A DNA stretch of 64,000 nt from Roseivirga sp. UBA6052 (lineage in GTDB: Bacteria; Bacteroidota; Bacteroidia; Cytophagales; Cyclobacteriaceae): contig DIYO01000009.1 in assembly GCA_002427755.1 (NCBI GenBank), positions 127,296 to 191,295 on the forward strand, in the 5' to 3' direction. The stretch's first letter is position 1; each line of letters opens with the position of its first letter. Both the position numbers and the translations under genes were made by a program. The notes beneath the pieces are model-generated. The model ran no database searches, was not told where the DNA came from, and saw only the letters and a program-made list of their open reading frames with translations. This document shows, one piece after another, positions 11,001-17,618 of this stretch.

Positions 11001-11076
11001 AAAATGCTTGAGCAGATAAAAACAACAATGCAAATATGAGATAGCCGGCTAGGCTCGGAAAGATGCGGGAATACAT
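2038..11076 (-). CDS. giant T9SS-exported modular surface protein
   Basis: A secreted, probably surface-attached or adhesive protein of about 3010 residues. I chose ATG at 11076 because it directly precedes a signal peptide (MYSRIFPSL... ending AQAFSQ); an in-frame ATG at 11109 adds 11 residues. Order of domains: five 52-residue propeller-like repeats; then three near-identical ~625-residue blocks, each with a beta-sandwich module, a cadherin-like module (SFTTxPDFE, YxIRVQTxDGNGG), a calcium-binding thrombospondin-3 type stretch (DTDSDGVLD, DLDSDNDGIPD), a LamG/ConA-like domain (GLWHHVAATYDNG, DGVEATTTAG) and a second DxDSDNDG stretch; a fourth partial block; another LamG-like region (TVLWLKADVG, then ILVYNREFSATERQRVESYLAIKYG); and a C-terminal T9SS sorting domain (LNLYPNPVSSG ... 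GSYVVRI). Function beyond secretion and calcium binding is inference. Confidence 0.9.
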   Translation of the reverse strand: MYSRIFPSLAGYLIFALLFLSAQAFSQSITYNKGFDIDGASFASAVFSLSGQESDPEALLFNNTGTVLYVLGRGGVDISQYSLSTAYDISTASFTQVALDVSGQEATPQDIMFNDDGTVLYLLGNTGIDVTSYGLSSAYNISTASSPTVVLDVSSQESSPQDIMFNNTGNRLYVLGTDTGEIEEYVLSTSFDISTATFLQTALNISGQEDAPRSFIFNDTGDLLFVMGNSGDDVNMYSLSSAYDISTASFVEIVLTFSSQEDTPQNFIFNDDGSLLYLTGTNGDDINEYTLRGFFTENDTNDGNISGSASITIDGDSFNGSVSEDFIVSSKASISNVPSGLTPVLTWQSSSELLLTFTGTATANADVNDVASLEFTFVNSAVGSNNIAGVANSVSALSGIGIDFNDNFAPTALTLSNTSAPEESTATIGTFSTTDEDVLDAHTYSLVAGTDSQDNGAFTINGDAISFTTPPDFENPSDLGGTPSTNTYAIRVQTSDGNGGTFEDTFVITVTNVTIETDTDSDEVLDISDLDDDNDGILDTEESNCSDPTASFITTPVAIWNLDNNTNDSQGSNDENGATFSSFSTTAIQGTHSASFDGLTSIRYSVDGAFMESAYTNISFSAWILPDNISGDRVIYEEGGGTNGFMLWLDDATLTATARTGGAGSEVSVTIPTALTLDGLWHHVAATYDNGEIAVYLDGERATTTAGFSTIAAHTNDGGIGGPVSTAPNSVTGFYSGLMDAVRYSNTQTWSASEIITESQRQCDADADGVSNHLDLDSDNDGIPDNIEAQTTTGYIAQGVFTDANVDGVNDVYAGGLTPENTDGTDDPDYLDLDSDNDGSFDIAESGSGLTDTTPNDGRTDGTVGVNGFDNTLESTDDYTDVNGTFDDTQSDNFTDTNGINDVDYRESALSIFYGAGTFTETAANNGEVTSATTVTITLFQDIFTGSVSSDFIADLKASISNVPTGLTPVLTKQNDTELTLTFTGQATANDDTNDVASLVFTFTDAAFDASLASNVANAVAASSGISIDFNDNFAPTDITLSNSTIAENSVATIGTFTTTDVDINDTHTYTLVAGDGSEDNGFFTITTDAIAFTSSPDFEALADNNNDNIYNIRIQTSDGNGGLFEEAFTITLTDVSDETDTDSDGVLDIVDLDDDNDGILDVDETSCDDPSAQFVTTPVAYWTLDNTTADSQGSNDENGTSFSSFSTTAIQGTHSADFNGSTSIRYSVDGAFMESAYNNVSFSAWILPDNITGDRVIYEEGGSTNGFMLWLDDGVLTTTTRTGGAGSEVSVVASTTLTLDGLWHHVAATFDNGTVAVYLDGVEATTTAGFTQIAAHGDNGGIGGPVSSAPNGVSGFFSGLMDAVRYSNSQTWSSADITAESIRICDTDGDGVNNQLDLDSDNDGIPDNIEAQSTQSYIAQGVFTDANVDGVNDVYASLSIINTDGTDNPDFLDLDSDNDGTFDIAESGSGLTDTTPNDGQTDGTVGANGFENTLESSDDYSDVNGTFDDTQNDNFTDTDGDVGSGGDVDYRDITLSLFYSAGTFAETAANNGEVSSASTVTITLLQGTFTGSNGDDFIANLNASISNLPSGLTAVLNRDSGTQLTLTISGQATANDNANDVASLEFTFVDGAFDGVNAADVANAVAASSGITIDFNDNFSPTAIVLSNNSIQENLTSTIGTFTTTDVDINDTHTYTFVAGTGDEDNGLFTITTDALSFTTGPDFENPTDVGDPGNPNTYAVRIQTDDGTSTPYSESFIITVTDQVDETDTDSDGVLDNVDLDDDNDGILDTEEATCSDPSAQFVTTPVAYWTLDNTTADSQGSNDENGTSFSSFSTTAIQGTHSASFDGSTSIRYSQDGGFMESAYNNVSFSAWILTDNITGDRVIYEEGGGTNGFMLWLDDGILTATTRTGGAGSEVSVAAATTLTLDGLWHHVAATFDNGEVAVYLDGVVATTTAGFTQIAAHGDDGGIGGPVSAASNGVTGFFSGLMDAARYSNSQTWSATDIASEALRICDTDGDGINNELDLDSDNDGIPDNVEAQSTSGYTAQGVFTDANNDGVNDVYAGGLTPVNTDGTDDPDYLDLDSDNDGLFDLLESGLGLTDTTPNDGQTDGTVGSNGLDNTREASDNYTDVNGSLDDTQSDNFTDTNGTGDVDYREVTLSIFYGSEDFTETAANNGAVESTSSVIITLVDGLFDGTNGNDFIGLGWASISNIPTGLTATLERTSSTELTLTFSGEATANENANDVSSLEFTFTDDAFDGNVVADVSNAVSTSSGISIDFVDNNAPTVLALSANSISENSTATIGTFSTTDADSGNSFTYTFVAGIGDEDNGLFTITTDALSFTTGPDFEIPTDAGGTANDNVYSIRVQTNDGNGGTLEETFLIIVLDVDEPGVVDGTVLWLKADVGTASSTDGVAAGAWADQSGLSNNASVLGGGAIYRLSGTDNTNFNPRVDFDGNDSYSITDPSLLPTGSEDRTYFVISRSDNTAGGGESLFAHGTNVVGESMALTLNGSSNLIALSANGINRGVSGSTTTDTQLGYYATNTSNSISTALGVNGLNQTVSILSGTDQTINTGTTTANLGADITGATFWEGGLNEILVYNREFSATERQRVESYLAIKYGITLDNSAGGTAGDYAYSNGTTAWDASDNVGFQNNVAGIIRDDNTDINQKQSRSINSDAIVTIGLDDNVDGLEATNPANASTFGADFSALVWGHDGEALYDEPENIDYDNMQVNSRLNREWRVRETGTVGTVVVQFDVSGLLGPGDVVGANDESQIVLLVDADGDFSSDAAIVTQSFVLPADGLVNFRVDFTDGLYFTLASSEQYALPVDLISFEAEVDDDHIDLEWRTASEENHSHFLLQRSANGISFETLATVEGFSQELKNGVRVYRWYDQNPLDGNNFYKLIDVSTSGEQESSEVIRVFFDSNFYNLNLYPNPVSSGDVLKIELPINASQTKVGFYDINGRKLSLPMTKSGNRVELGLNGISEGSYVVRIAFQDQFFSRLVMVTK
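4570..10200 (-). repeat. three ~1.87-kb coding tandem repeats inside the giant gene
   Basis: Equivalent positions recur at 9300, 7431 and 5544 (the AATGTGT of the LamG domain), giving periods of 1869 and 1887 bases, 623 and 629 codons. A second anchor, the GCAGTTTC region of the beta-sandwich module, recurs near 10186, 8311, 6431 and 4557. A fourth, partial unit (beta-sandwich plus cadherin-like module) continues to about 3890. The copies are nearly identical in protein and similar in DNA, so the array probably grew by unequal recombination. Confidence 0.9.
10197..10965 (-). repeat. five 156-bp repeats coding a propeller-like N-terminal domain
   Basis: Residues 49-305 (counting from the 11109 ATG) are five consecutive ~52-residue units, each with a pattern like SGQExxPQDIMFNDDGTVLYLLG followed by a YxLSSAYDIS end. 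The repeat length suits blades of a beta-propeller or solenoid. Five units are few for a closed propeller, so the fold is uncertain. Confidence 0.85.
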
Positions 11077-11183
11077 CCAGTATATCAAGGTGGACTGCGA
11101 TATGCTCATTTTTGCAATTCATCATCCACCTAATTTGCTCAAACCATCCATTTTCTGGATTGAGCAAGTATGCAGGAATTCTA

Positions 11184-11211
11184 TTGTTATCTCCCTCGAG
11201 GGAAATAACAA
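11184..11211. promoter_or_regulatory. 28-bp near-perfect palindrome upstream of the giant gene
   Basis: Arms TTGTTATCTCCC and GGGAAATAACAA flank TCGA, with one mismatch in 12 pairs. It sits 108 bases before the signal-peptide start of the giant gene. An exact -7 box on the minus strand (TAAATTTG, 11306-11313) lies further upstream, so this palindrome would be in the 5' leader and could act as an operator, an attenuator or an mRNA-stabilising hairpin. Otherwise the 360-base gap 11110-11469 shows no gene. Confidence 0.45.
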
Positions 11212-11469
11212 TTTAGTCTTGTCAGCTCTCTTTATTCTCGATCGCTAAAGCCTGAGGGTACAAGTATCAACTACTTAAGTTCCTAGCGCTTAGGTGAATT
11301 AGACGCAAATTTAACAATTCATTTCCTTAATATGTTTCTGACAAGCATCAATTATAAATTACGTTTTCAACAACAATTTTCTGGAGCCTAATTGGGAATA
11401 TCTTTATTTGAAATACTTAAGGTTTGAAATTGTGTTTTTTAGTCTTGAAGAATGGTATAAATTCAAACC

Positions 11470-12423
11470 ATGAACAAACTGAAATTCAGAAACGGGGATA
11501 CATTAGATGCCATAGGGCTAGGCACATGGAAATCAGAGCCCGGAGAAGTCTATAATGCAGTTCGCGAAGCCATCAAAATAGGTTATCGCCACATTGATTG
11601 TGCTTGGATCTATGATAACGAAGCAGAAATTGGACAAGCGTTTCAGGATGCCTTTGATGCTGGTGACGTGACTAGAGAAGAGTTATTTGTTACGTCTAAA
11701 CTTTGGAATTCTTTTCACGCGACTGAAGATGTTGAACCTGCAATTCAAGAAAGTCTTAAGGCATTAAAACTAGATTATCTAGACCTTTATTTAATGCATT
11801 GGCCAATTGCTCATAAACCAGGCATTAAATTCTCAGAAGATGCAAGTGGATTTGCACCGATTGAAGACTACCCAATAGCCGATACTTGGCAGGCTATGGA
11901 ATCATTAGTTGAAAAAGGTCTCACCAAACATATTGGGGTTTCTAATTTTAATGTGGTCAAGCTCAAAGACCTCATCAGTAAGTGCTCAATAGTTCCTGAA
12001 ATGAACCAGGTAGAGTCTCATCCACTGCTTTCTCAAAATGATTTATTCAACTTCTGTTCAGATAACGGCATTTTATACACTGCCTATTCGCCACTGGGCT
12101 CCAGAGATAGAGCTGCGGCCATAAAAGGGCAAGACGAGCCAGATATGTTTGAGAATCCAGTACTAAAAGGTATTGCCGAAAACCATGGTGTGCATCCTGC
12201 TCAAATTTTAATCAAATGGGCTGAAGGAAGAGGTACTGCGGTAATTCCTAAATCAGTGAACCCAAAAAGATTGAAGGCCAATTTAGATTCGGCAAACATT
12301 CCATTGAGTACTAAAGAAATGGAAGCGATTAATGGACTTGACAAGGGCTTCCGTTTCTTAGATGGTAAATTCTGGGAAAGAGAGGACGGCCATTATACTG
12401 CCCAAGACCTTTGGAATAACTAG
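11470..12423 (+). CDS. aldo/keto reductase
   Basis: NADPH-dependent cytosolic oxidoreductase of the AKR superfamily, 317 residues, a (beta/alpha)8 barrel. The full catalytic tetrad is visible: Asp43 and Tyr48 in HIDCAWIYDNE, Lys77 in TSKLW and His110 in LYLMHWP. The cofactor-binding end motif is IPKSVNPKRLKANL. It resembles alcohol- or aldehyde-reducing AKRs more than potassium-channel subunits, but the substrate cannot be told from sequence. It stands alone: the next gene begins 94 bases later. A weak -7-like element TAAATTCA lies at 11458-11465, just before the ATG. Confidence 0.93.
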   Translation: MNKLKFRNGDTLDAIGLGTWKSEPGEVYNAVREAIKIGYRHIDCAWIYDNEAEIGQAFQDAFDAGDVTREELFVTSKLWNSFHATEDVEPAIQESLKALKLDYLDLYLMHWPIAHKPGIKFSEDASGFAPIEDYPIADTWQAMESLVEKGLTKHIGVSNFNVVKLKDLISKCSIVPEMNQVESHPLLSQNDLFNFCSDNGILYTAYSPLGSRDRAAAIKGQDEPDMFENPVLKGIAENHGVHPAQILIKWAEGRGTAVIPKSVNPKRLKANLDSANIPLSTKEMEAINGLDKGFRFLDGKFWEREDGHYTAQDLWNN

Positions 12424-12517
12424 CAGAAAGCCTTTCAAATTACTGGAAGAACATAGCTGACTCAAGAGTTAAAATCTTACTAAGTGCTTTTAGTCGTATC
12501 TTATAGAAAGACTTGAC

Positions 12518-13438
12518 ATGAAAAAGCACTTTTTGTTGCTGCTAGCCTTTTTATGGGCTTGTTCCAATTCCGAAGAAATTCAAGAGTTCGATGAAGACTT
12601 AAGAATCGCCTTTGTATCCAACAGAGGAGGTACTATTGATATTTACTCCATCAATCCTGACGGTTCGGAACTCAAGCAACTGACGAATACTGAAGATCGC
12701 AACAGCTTTCCGGAATACGTTAGTCCTGAACGTTTAAGGTTTACCATTGTAGATAAGGAAAATAGATATCTCAAACATGAGCTAGATCTCCATTCGTTAG
12801 AAATCACCCCATTTGTCATGGATACCGTTTCTGCAGGCGCTGATTTTCAGTGGTTTTCAAAAGACAGTTCCAAAATAATTTATAGAGCAATTCAAAACGA
12901 TGTGCTGGAGTTCTTCTTAATGAATAAAAATGGATCTGGAAGGAAGCGGATCACTCGAAACAAAGAAACTGACACCCCTGCACTATTGCCAAACCCTTTT
13001 TGGAATAGCGATGAAACTAAGATTGCCTACATGAATGGTCCAGATTATTATAATCAATCTCTTAAGATCTACGATATCGAGACAGAAGAGACATCAATCA
13101 TTACCCCTAGAGGTTATATGAATTCTGGCATGTTTTGGCACAAAAATGACAACACCTTTACACTCAATATTAAAGTGAGAGACAGTACCACCTACGAACT
13201 CTGGAATATCGATGTAGATGGAAATAGTTTTGTTCCTCTTACAGATAATCCTGGATTAGGAAGTTTACACCCGAAGATTTCTCCTGATGGTAAATGGATG
13301 GTCTTTGAATCTGCAAGAGATGACGAAGCCGGAGATATCTTTATCATGAGACTTGATGGAACTGATCTCAGAAAAATTACTTCCAGTAATGCATATGATG
13401 GCAGACCAGAGTGGATCTATGAAAGACAAAAACCCTGA
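12518..13438 (+). CDS. TolB-like beta-propeller lipoprotein
   Basis: A predicted lipoprotein with a short signal peptide and lipobox LWAC (Cys15). The remaining ~290 residues carry WD40-like (PD40/TolB) repeats: IAFVSNRGGTIDIYSINPDG followed by LKQLTN, then GSGRKRITRN, GNSFVPLTDNPG, and a clear last blade HPKISPDGKWMVFESARD ending LRKITSSN. Such proteins are envelope-attached and often bind partners through the propeller; no partner is indicated here. The stop codon lies inside the hairpin that terminates the convergent cold-shock gene. A weak -7 element TATCTTAT sits at 12497-12504. Confidence 0.88.
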   Translation: MKKHFLLLLAFLWACSNSEEIQEFDEDLRIAFVSNRGGTIDIYSINPDGSELKQLTNTEDRNSFPEYVSPERLRFTIVDKENRYLKHELDLHSLEITPFVMDTVSAGADFQWFSKDSSKIIYRAIQNDVLEFFLMNKNGSGRKRITRNKETDTPALLPNPFWNSDETKIAYMNGPDYYNQSLKIYDIETEETSIITPRGYMNSGMFWHKNDNTFTLNIKVRDSTTYELWNIDVDGNSFVPLTDNPGLGSLHPKISPDGKWMVFESARDDEAGDIFIMRLDGTDLRKITSSNAYDGRPEWIYERQKP

Positions 13439-13457
13439 AGTACAATACTTCAGGGTT
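13431..13457 (-). terminator. 12-bp perfect hairpin, terminator of the cold-shock gene
   Basis: Arms AACCCTGAAGTA and TACTTCAGGGTT with a CAA loop. Read on the minus strand it ends in a run of T (TTTTTG), so it terminates csp. It overlaps the last codons and stop of the plus-strand lipoprotein gene and may stop both transcripts. Confidence 0.85.
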
Positions 13458-13503
13458 GGTAAAATCTATAATTTCTTAATTATGATTCTCGAATAGGAAA
13501 GCC

Positions 13504-13695
13504 TTAGGCTTTTCTCACATTAACGGCATTGATACCTTTTCTACCTTCTTCGGTATCAAAAGTCACTTTGTCGTCTTTTCTAATTTCATCCACAGTTCCG
13601 GAAATGTGAACGAAGAATTCTTTCCCCGTCTCGTCATCAACCACGAAACCGAAGCCTTTGTCTTCTAGAAAGAATTTTACAGTACCTGTTTTCAT
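13504..13695 (-). CDS. cold-shock domain protein (CspA family)
   Basis: A 63-residue single OB-fold RNA/DNA-binding protein. Both nucleic-acid motifs are present: RNP1 as KGFGFV (residues 13-18) and RNP2 as FFVHIS. It opens with MKTGTVKFF, the usual CspA start. Members act as RNA chaperones in cold or stationary phase. A 60-80-base leader precedes it with an exact -7 box (13731-13738). It is transcribed divergently from sixA, with 75 bases between starts. Confidence 0.95.
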   Translation of the reverse strand: MKTGTVKFFLEDKGFGFVVDDETGKEFFVHISGTVDEIRKDDKVTFDTEEGRKGINAVNVRKA

Positions 13696-13730
13696 TGTAA
13701 TTTGTAATAAGTAATAAATATTTGAGGGAG

Positions 13731-13738
13731 CAAAGCTA
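13731..13738 (-). promoter_or_regulatory. -7 promoter element of the cold-shock gene
   Basis: On the minus strand this reads TAGCTTTG, an exact match to the Bacteroidota -7 consensus TAnnTTTG, 36 bases before the csp ATG. I see no good -33 TTTG. Confidence 0.5.
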
Positions 13739-13770
13739 GGTCTTTAATTGAGACTTCCTCATTATTCAAT

Positions 13771-14274
13771 ATGAATAAAAGGTTATTTATTGTAAGACAT
13801 GCTAAATCTAGCTGGGATTACCCACAATTAACTGATTTTGAGCGCCCTCTCAACACTAGAGGCAAGCGAAATGTGCCAGATATGGCACAAAGATTTGTCG
13901 AAACTGGCTATACAATTGATCAATTGTTATCATCTCCGGCAGAAAGAGCAATTACTACAGCCAAAGGTTTTGCAGCAAAACTCAATGTTTCAGTAGAGCA
14001 AATTCAAAAGAATAAAGACCTCTATCATGCCTCAGCATTTGCTATAAAACGAATCATATCTGAGGTGCCTTCACATATAGATAACCTGATGATCTTTGGG
14101 CATAATCCAGGTCTTACTTACTTGATTAATGACCTAAGTGATTTTCACCTCGATAATCTAGCTACGTGTGCCATCTGTGGTGTAGAATTCAACATAAAAA
14201 GTTGGCAAGACGTATTAAATACTACAGGAAAAAAATTCTATTATGACTTTCCTAAGTCAAGAGATAAATATTAG
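13771..14274 (+). CDS. sixA: SixA-type phosphohistidine phosphatase
   Basis: A 167-residue histidine phosphatase-family protein. The phosphate-accepting His10 sits in IVRHAKSSW, and the second catalytic His111 in IFGHNPG; the family signature FERPLNTRGKR follows the first motif. SixA enzymes dephosphorylate histidine on phosphotransfer proteins, but in Bacteroidota the substrate is not established. It overlaps nothing essential and ends 11 bases before the ATG of the broken small gene downstream. It is divergent from csp. Confidence 0.92.
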   Translation: MNKRLFIVRHAKSSWDYPQLTDFERPLNTRGKRNVPDMAQRFVETGYTIDQLLSSPAERAITTAKGFAAKLNVSVEQIQKNKDLYHASAFAIKRIISEVPSHIDNLMIFGHNPGLTYLINDLSDFHLDNLATCAICGVEFNIKSWQDVLNTTGKKFYYDFPKSRDKY

Positions 14275-14284
14275 ACACACCAAA

Positions 14285-14749
14285 ATGGATATACTCCTCT
14301 TTATCTTAACATCATTCCTGCTCATTACCCTGATAATAAGCTTCATACTAAAGAAATATAAATCAAGATGGTCTAGTTTTGAAAGAAGGTTTGTCACCAT
14401 TTTGTTAGTTATAACTATGTACCCATTGGCTTTTATTGGGTCACTATGTGGGTTCTTTTATTTGGAAGATTACCACCCAAAAAGGGAATTCAGTCATACA
14501 TCATAGATTGATAACCCTAACGAGCGTTTTGAAATGGTAGATGATCTTGTTAATGACAAGACACTAATTGGAATGAACAGTAAGCAGGTAGAGTTTTTAT
14601 TAGGAAATCCGTCTTATAAAAGTGACTCAATAATGTCATACAATACTGGTTCAAGATCAGTTGGTTTTGGACTGACCATTTGTTCATTGACGATAACTCT
14701 CGATAACAGTAAAGTAATTAGAGCTGAAAAAATTGAGCATTTAGATTAA
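14285..14749 (+). pseudogene. small membrane-anchored SmpA/OmlA-like protein split by an in-frame TAG
   Basis: Two open segments in the same frame, 14285-14503 and 14507-14749, are separated only by TAG at 14504-14506. The first encodes two transmembrane segments (MDILLFILTSFLLITLIISF and a second around ILLVITMYPLAFIGSLCG). The second reads IDNPNERFEMVDDLV then LIGMNSKQVEFLLGNP, the pattern of small Bacteroidota proteins where this block is normally preceded by Trp. A single change TGG to TAG would explain the stop and rejoin a 154-residue protein. It may be a true nonsense mutation or a sequencing error. The downstream ATG at 14534 could in theory start a 71-residue product. Confidence 0.7.
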
Positions 14750-14808
14750 AACAATATGATTGATTAAATGAATTCCATTTTACATCAAAAAATATTTACT
14801 TGAAGCAT

Positions 14809-15075
14809 ATGCAAAGCGTTCTATCAAAGAAAAATAGGTTAGTGCTGATTAGCCTAATGCCCTTTATTCTTTATTTCGGATGGTTGCTTTATCACAGTTT
14901 ATCTATGCTCTTTCTTGAAATTGCTGAACTTCCTGAATGGAAAGTTTTTGCATTAGCCATTTCTTCATTGATTAGTCTTGGGATGTTACTTTTTCCAATA
15001 ATCGTACTAGGAAATAAGAAAGTTTTCGACTGTTGCGTCAGAATATTAGCCCATTCAAGAAAAGAAATACAATAG
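14809..15075 (+). CDS. small membrane protein, unknown
   Basis: An 88-residue protein with two hydrophobic segments (LVLISLMPFILYFGWLLYHS and FALAISSLISLGMLLFPIIVLG) and a basic C-terminus. The longest frame starts at TTG 14800; ATG at 14809 is the better start. I do not recognise a family. It follows the broken small gene by 59 bases and may be part of the same poorly conserved patch. The 117 bases up to hslU show nothing further. Confidence 0.5.
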   Translation: MQSVLSKKNRLVLISLMPFILYFGWLLYHSLSMLFLEIAELPEWKVFALAISSLISLGMLLFPIIVLGNKKVFDCCVRILAHSRKEIQ

Positions 15076-15192
15076 TCTTATTAAGTGATTTCTTAAGTCA
15101 AGAAAATAGCAGTTGGCATTTGGTATTTAGTATTGCCATCCGTTCGAAACAGAAAGTCTCAAGACGCAATACGTTATACCCACTACTTTAAA

Positions 15193-16581
15193 CTATAAAA
15201 TAAACTCACTCAAATCTTTGTCCTGAACAAGTCCGCCTAACTTCTCTTGTACCATCTCTTTGGTTATAGATACTTTCGCATTGACAGGAATCTCTTCCGG
15301 AATATCAAAGAGTATATCATTCAACAAGCGACTCATTACCGTATGTAATCTTCTTGCGCCAATGTTCTCAACTTCCTCATTGATTTTAAAGGCCAAATGC
15401 GCGATCTCATGCAAGGCTTCATCCGTAAACTCAATAGATACATCTTCTGATCCGATAAGGGCCTCGTATTGCTTCGTCAGAGCATTTTTTGGCTCTTTGA
15501 TAATCTGGTAGAAATCGGCTTCTGTTAAGCTATTCAGCTCTACTCTAATTGGAAAACGCCCTTGTAATTCAGGAATAAGATCGGATGGTTTAGCCACATG
15601 AAAAGCACCTGCTGCCACAAAAAGAATATGGTCTGTATTGATGACACCATGCTTTGTATTTACCGCACTGCCTTCAACAATTGGCAATAAATCTCGCTGC
15701 ACGCCCTCTCTACTTACATCAGGGCCTCCTCCTCCCTTCTTACCACCACCGGCAATCTTATCAATCTCATCGATAAAGATGATACCTGTATTTTCCGCCT
15801 TTGCGATAGCTTCGTCCTTTACCTCATCCATGTCAATGAGTTTTGAACTCTCTTCTTCTAACAGGAGCTTCTTAGCCTCAGCTATGCTTACTTTTCTCTT
15901 CTTCTGTTTTTTAGGAAGAATATTGTTCAACATATCCTGCATGTTGATCATGGACATTTCGTCCATTCCTCCGCCTACCATGCCTACACCGCTTGCATTA
16001 GATTGAATGGAAATCTCAATTTTACGATCGTCAATCTCTCCATTTCTAATCTTTTCTCTAAAACGCTCACGCGTTCTTTCATTGAGCTCAGCATCAGACA
16101 TTTGTTCTGCCTCCTGATTCTCTACAGTAAAACCTGTTGAAGGTTTCTTAGTGATCACTGGTGGAATGAGGGCATCTAAAATGATATCCTCAACAGCCTG
16201 TTCAGCTTTTTCTTTTACCTCTTCTTTCTTAGACTGCTTAACCAAGTTCACAGATTGTTCCACTAGATCACGCACCATACTTTCTACATCACGGCCCACA
16301 TAACCTACTTCAGTAAACTTAGAAGCCTCAACTTTAGTAAAAGGAGCATCTGCAATTTTGGCTAGCCTACGAGCAATTTCGGTCTTACCCACCCCTGTTG
16401 CTCCAATCATGAGAATGTTATTAGGCACAATTTCTTTCTGCATCTCAGATTTGACATGCATGCGTCTCCATCGGTTTCTTAGTGCTATGGCTACATTCTT
16501 TTTGGCATCGGCTTGACCGATGATATATTTATCAAGTTCGGCCACAATTTGTCGTGGCGTAAGAAAGTTCTGATCAATCAT
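15193..16581 (-). CDS. hslU: HslU, ATPase of the HslUV protease
   Basis: AAA+ unfoldase that feeds proteins into the HslV peptidase. Walker A is GATGVGKT (60-67), the pore loop GYVG is at 93-96 and Walker B at 266-272 (GIIFIDEID). The I-domain (about 110-240) has the expected charged, low-complexity character, and the chain ends in LSEFIL, the HslV-docking type tail. Length 462 is typical. hslV is not adjacent, which is unusual against many bacteria where hslVU is one operon. The start overlaps the end of porQ by 8 bases, so it is the last gene of a lon-porQ-hslU operon. Confidence 0.97.
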   Translation of the reverse strand: MIDQNFLTPRQIVAELDKYIIGQADAKKNVAIALRNRWRRMHVKSEMQKEIVPNNILMIGATGVGKTEIARRLAKIADAPFTKVEASKFTEVGYVGRDVESMVRDLVEQSVNLVKQSKKEEVKEKAEQAVEDIILDALIPPVITKKPSTGFTVENQEAEQMSDAELNERTRERFREKIRNGEIDDRKIEISIQSNASGVGMVGGGMDEMSMINMQDMLNNILPKKQKKRKVSIAEAKKLLLEEESSKLIDMDEVKDEAIAKAENTGIIFIDEIDKIAGGGKKGGGGPDVSREGVQRDLLPIVEGSAVNTKHGVINTDHILFVAAGAFHVAKPSDLIPELQGRFPIRVELNSLTEADFYQIIKEPKNALTKQYEALIGSEDVSIEFTDEALHEIAHLAFKINEEVENIGARRLHTVMSRLLNDILFDIPEEIPVNAKVSITKEMVQEKLGGLVQDKDLSEFIL

Positions 16582-17602
16582 CTTTTTTCTTATTTAATAT
16601 CCCATCCAAATTGAAATTCATTTGAAGGGAATTGCTACCACCCACTGTATGATACAATGCTCTGGCGAAAGCAAATTCAAATCTTTTTACTTTAAACATA
16701 AAGCCAAAGGAAAATCCAGATCCTCCTGAAGCTGTTGCTAATCTTAACTCTTGGCGCAGCAAGTGGTTATACCCAAATCTTAATTGAAAGTTCTCTGAAG
16801 CCATTAATTCTGCACCAAAGACTAACCTTCTAAATATTTCTTCTCCAAACCCAGGCTCTTCGTTCTCCCCAAATAAACTATTGGTAGACGGATCGAAAAA
16901 GACCACATCAGACCGCACTAAATTTCGCGCTGTAACTGAAAATCTAAAGGGCATAAATTCAGGCTTGAATGTTGCGCCCAATTGAATATCGGTTGGGAGT
17001 TGACTGTTATTGTCATCAGTATAGTCGGTAATCAATACACCCACATTCTTAATGACAAAACCCAGTGTCAATTCCTTTTCGGGATGTTTAAATGTTCCTC
17101 CTACATCTAAAAGAGCAGCACTCGATTGAAATGCCGATAGATCTGAAACAGCAAGCTTCAATGTAGTACCTACAGAAAAAGGGCCAAATGCCTGACTGTT
17201 GGAAACACTGAAAACATATTCATTTACACTAAACTCTCCATTCAAAAAGCCATTCTCATCAAAGCTATTGATGGTACCATAGCTCAAGTAGTTTAGACCG
17301 AACGCCAGGTTACCTAGCTTCTCAAAAGGCCGGATAAATGTGAGATTGGTTTGACCAATGTCCGCAAAGTAATTCAATCTGTTAATCACAAATTGATTTG
17401 CCATGGCATCATTTAACATTGCCGGATTAGAACCTACTTGCGTTGGGTCTAACCACCCACCTGTTACGTTCACACCACCTAGCGCTACCGTTCTTGCATT
17501 GGTAGGCAAGTTCAAAAACTCATAGGCTCGTTGCCCACCCAACTGTGCCTTCAATTGGAAGGAAAAAGTGGTTACAAGAAAAACAACGAGGAGTTTTTTC
17601 AT
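16574..17602 (-). CDS. porQ: type IX secretion system protein PorQ
   Basis: A 342-residue outer-membrane beta-barrel protein with a signal peptide (cut after LKAQ) and the PorQ-like opening LGGQRAYEFLNLPTNARTVA, then GSNPAMLN. It lacks the length and start of PorV. PorQ is a T9SS accessory protein reported to take part, with PorZ and PorV, in attaching cargo at the cell surface. It lies between lon (16 bases upstream) and hslU (8-base overlap), an unexpected place for a secretion component. The T9SS cargo at 2038-11076 is a plausible client. Confidence 0.85.
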   Translation of the reverse strand: MKKLLVVFLVTTFSFQLKAQLGGQRAYEFLNLPTNARTVALGGVNVTGGWLDPTQVGSNPAMLNDAMANQFVINRLNYFADIGQTNLTFIRPFEKLGNLAFGLNYLSYGTINSFDENGFLNGEFSVNEYVFSVSNSQAFGPFSVGTTLKLAVSDLSAFQSSAALLDVGGTFKHPEKELTLGFVIKNVGVLITDYTDDNNSQLPTDIQLGATFKPEFMPFRFSVTARNLVRSDVVFFDPSTNSLFGENEEPGFGEEIFRRLVFGAELMASENFQLRFGYNHLLRQELRLATASGGSGFSFGFMFKVKRFEFAFARALYHTVGGSNSLQMNFNLDGILNKKKDD

Positions 17603-17618
17603 CAGGTCTTTCGACTAA

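Noticed and set aside
15076..15192. tRNA-like T-arm (GTTCGAAAC)
   Set aside because: No acceptor or anticodon stem could be built around it.
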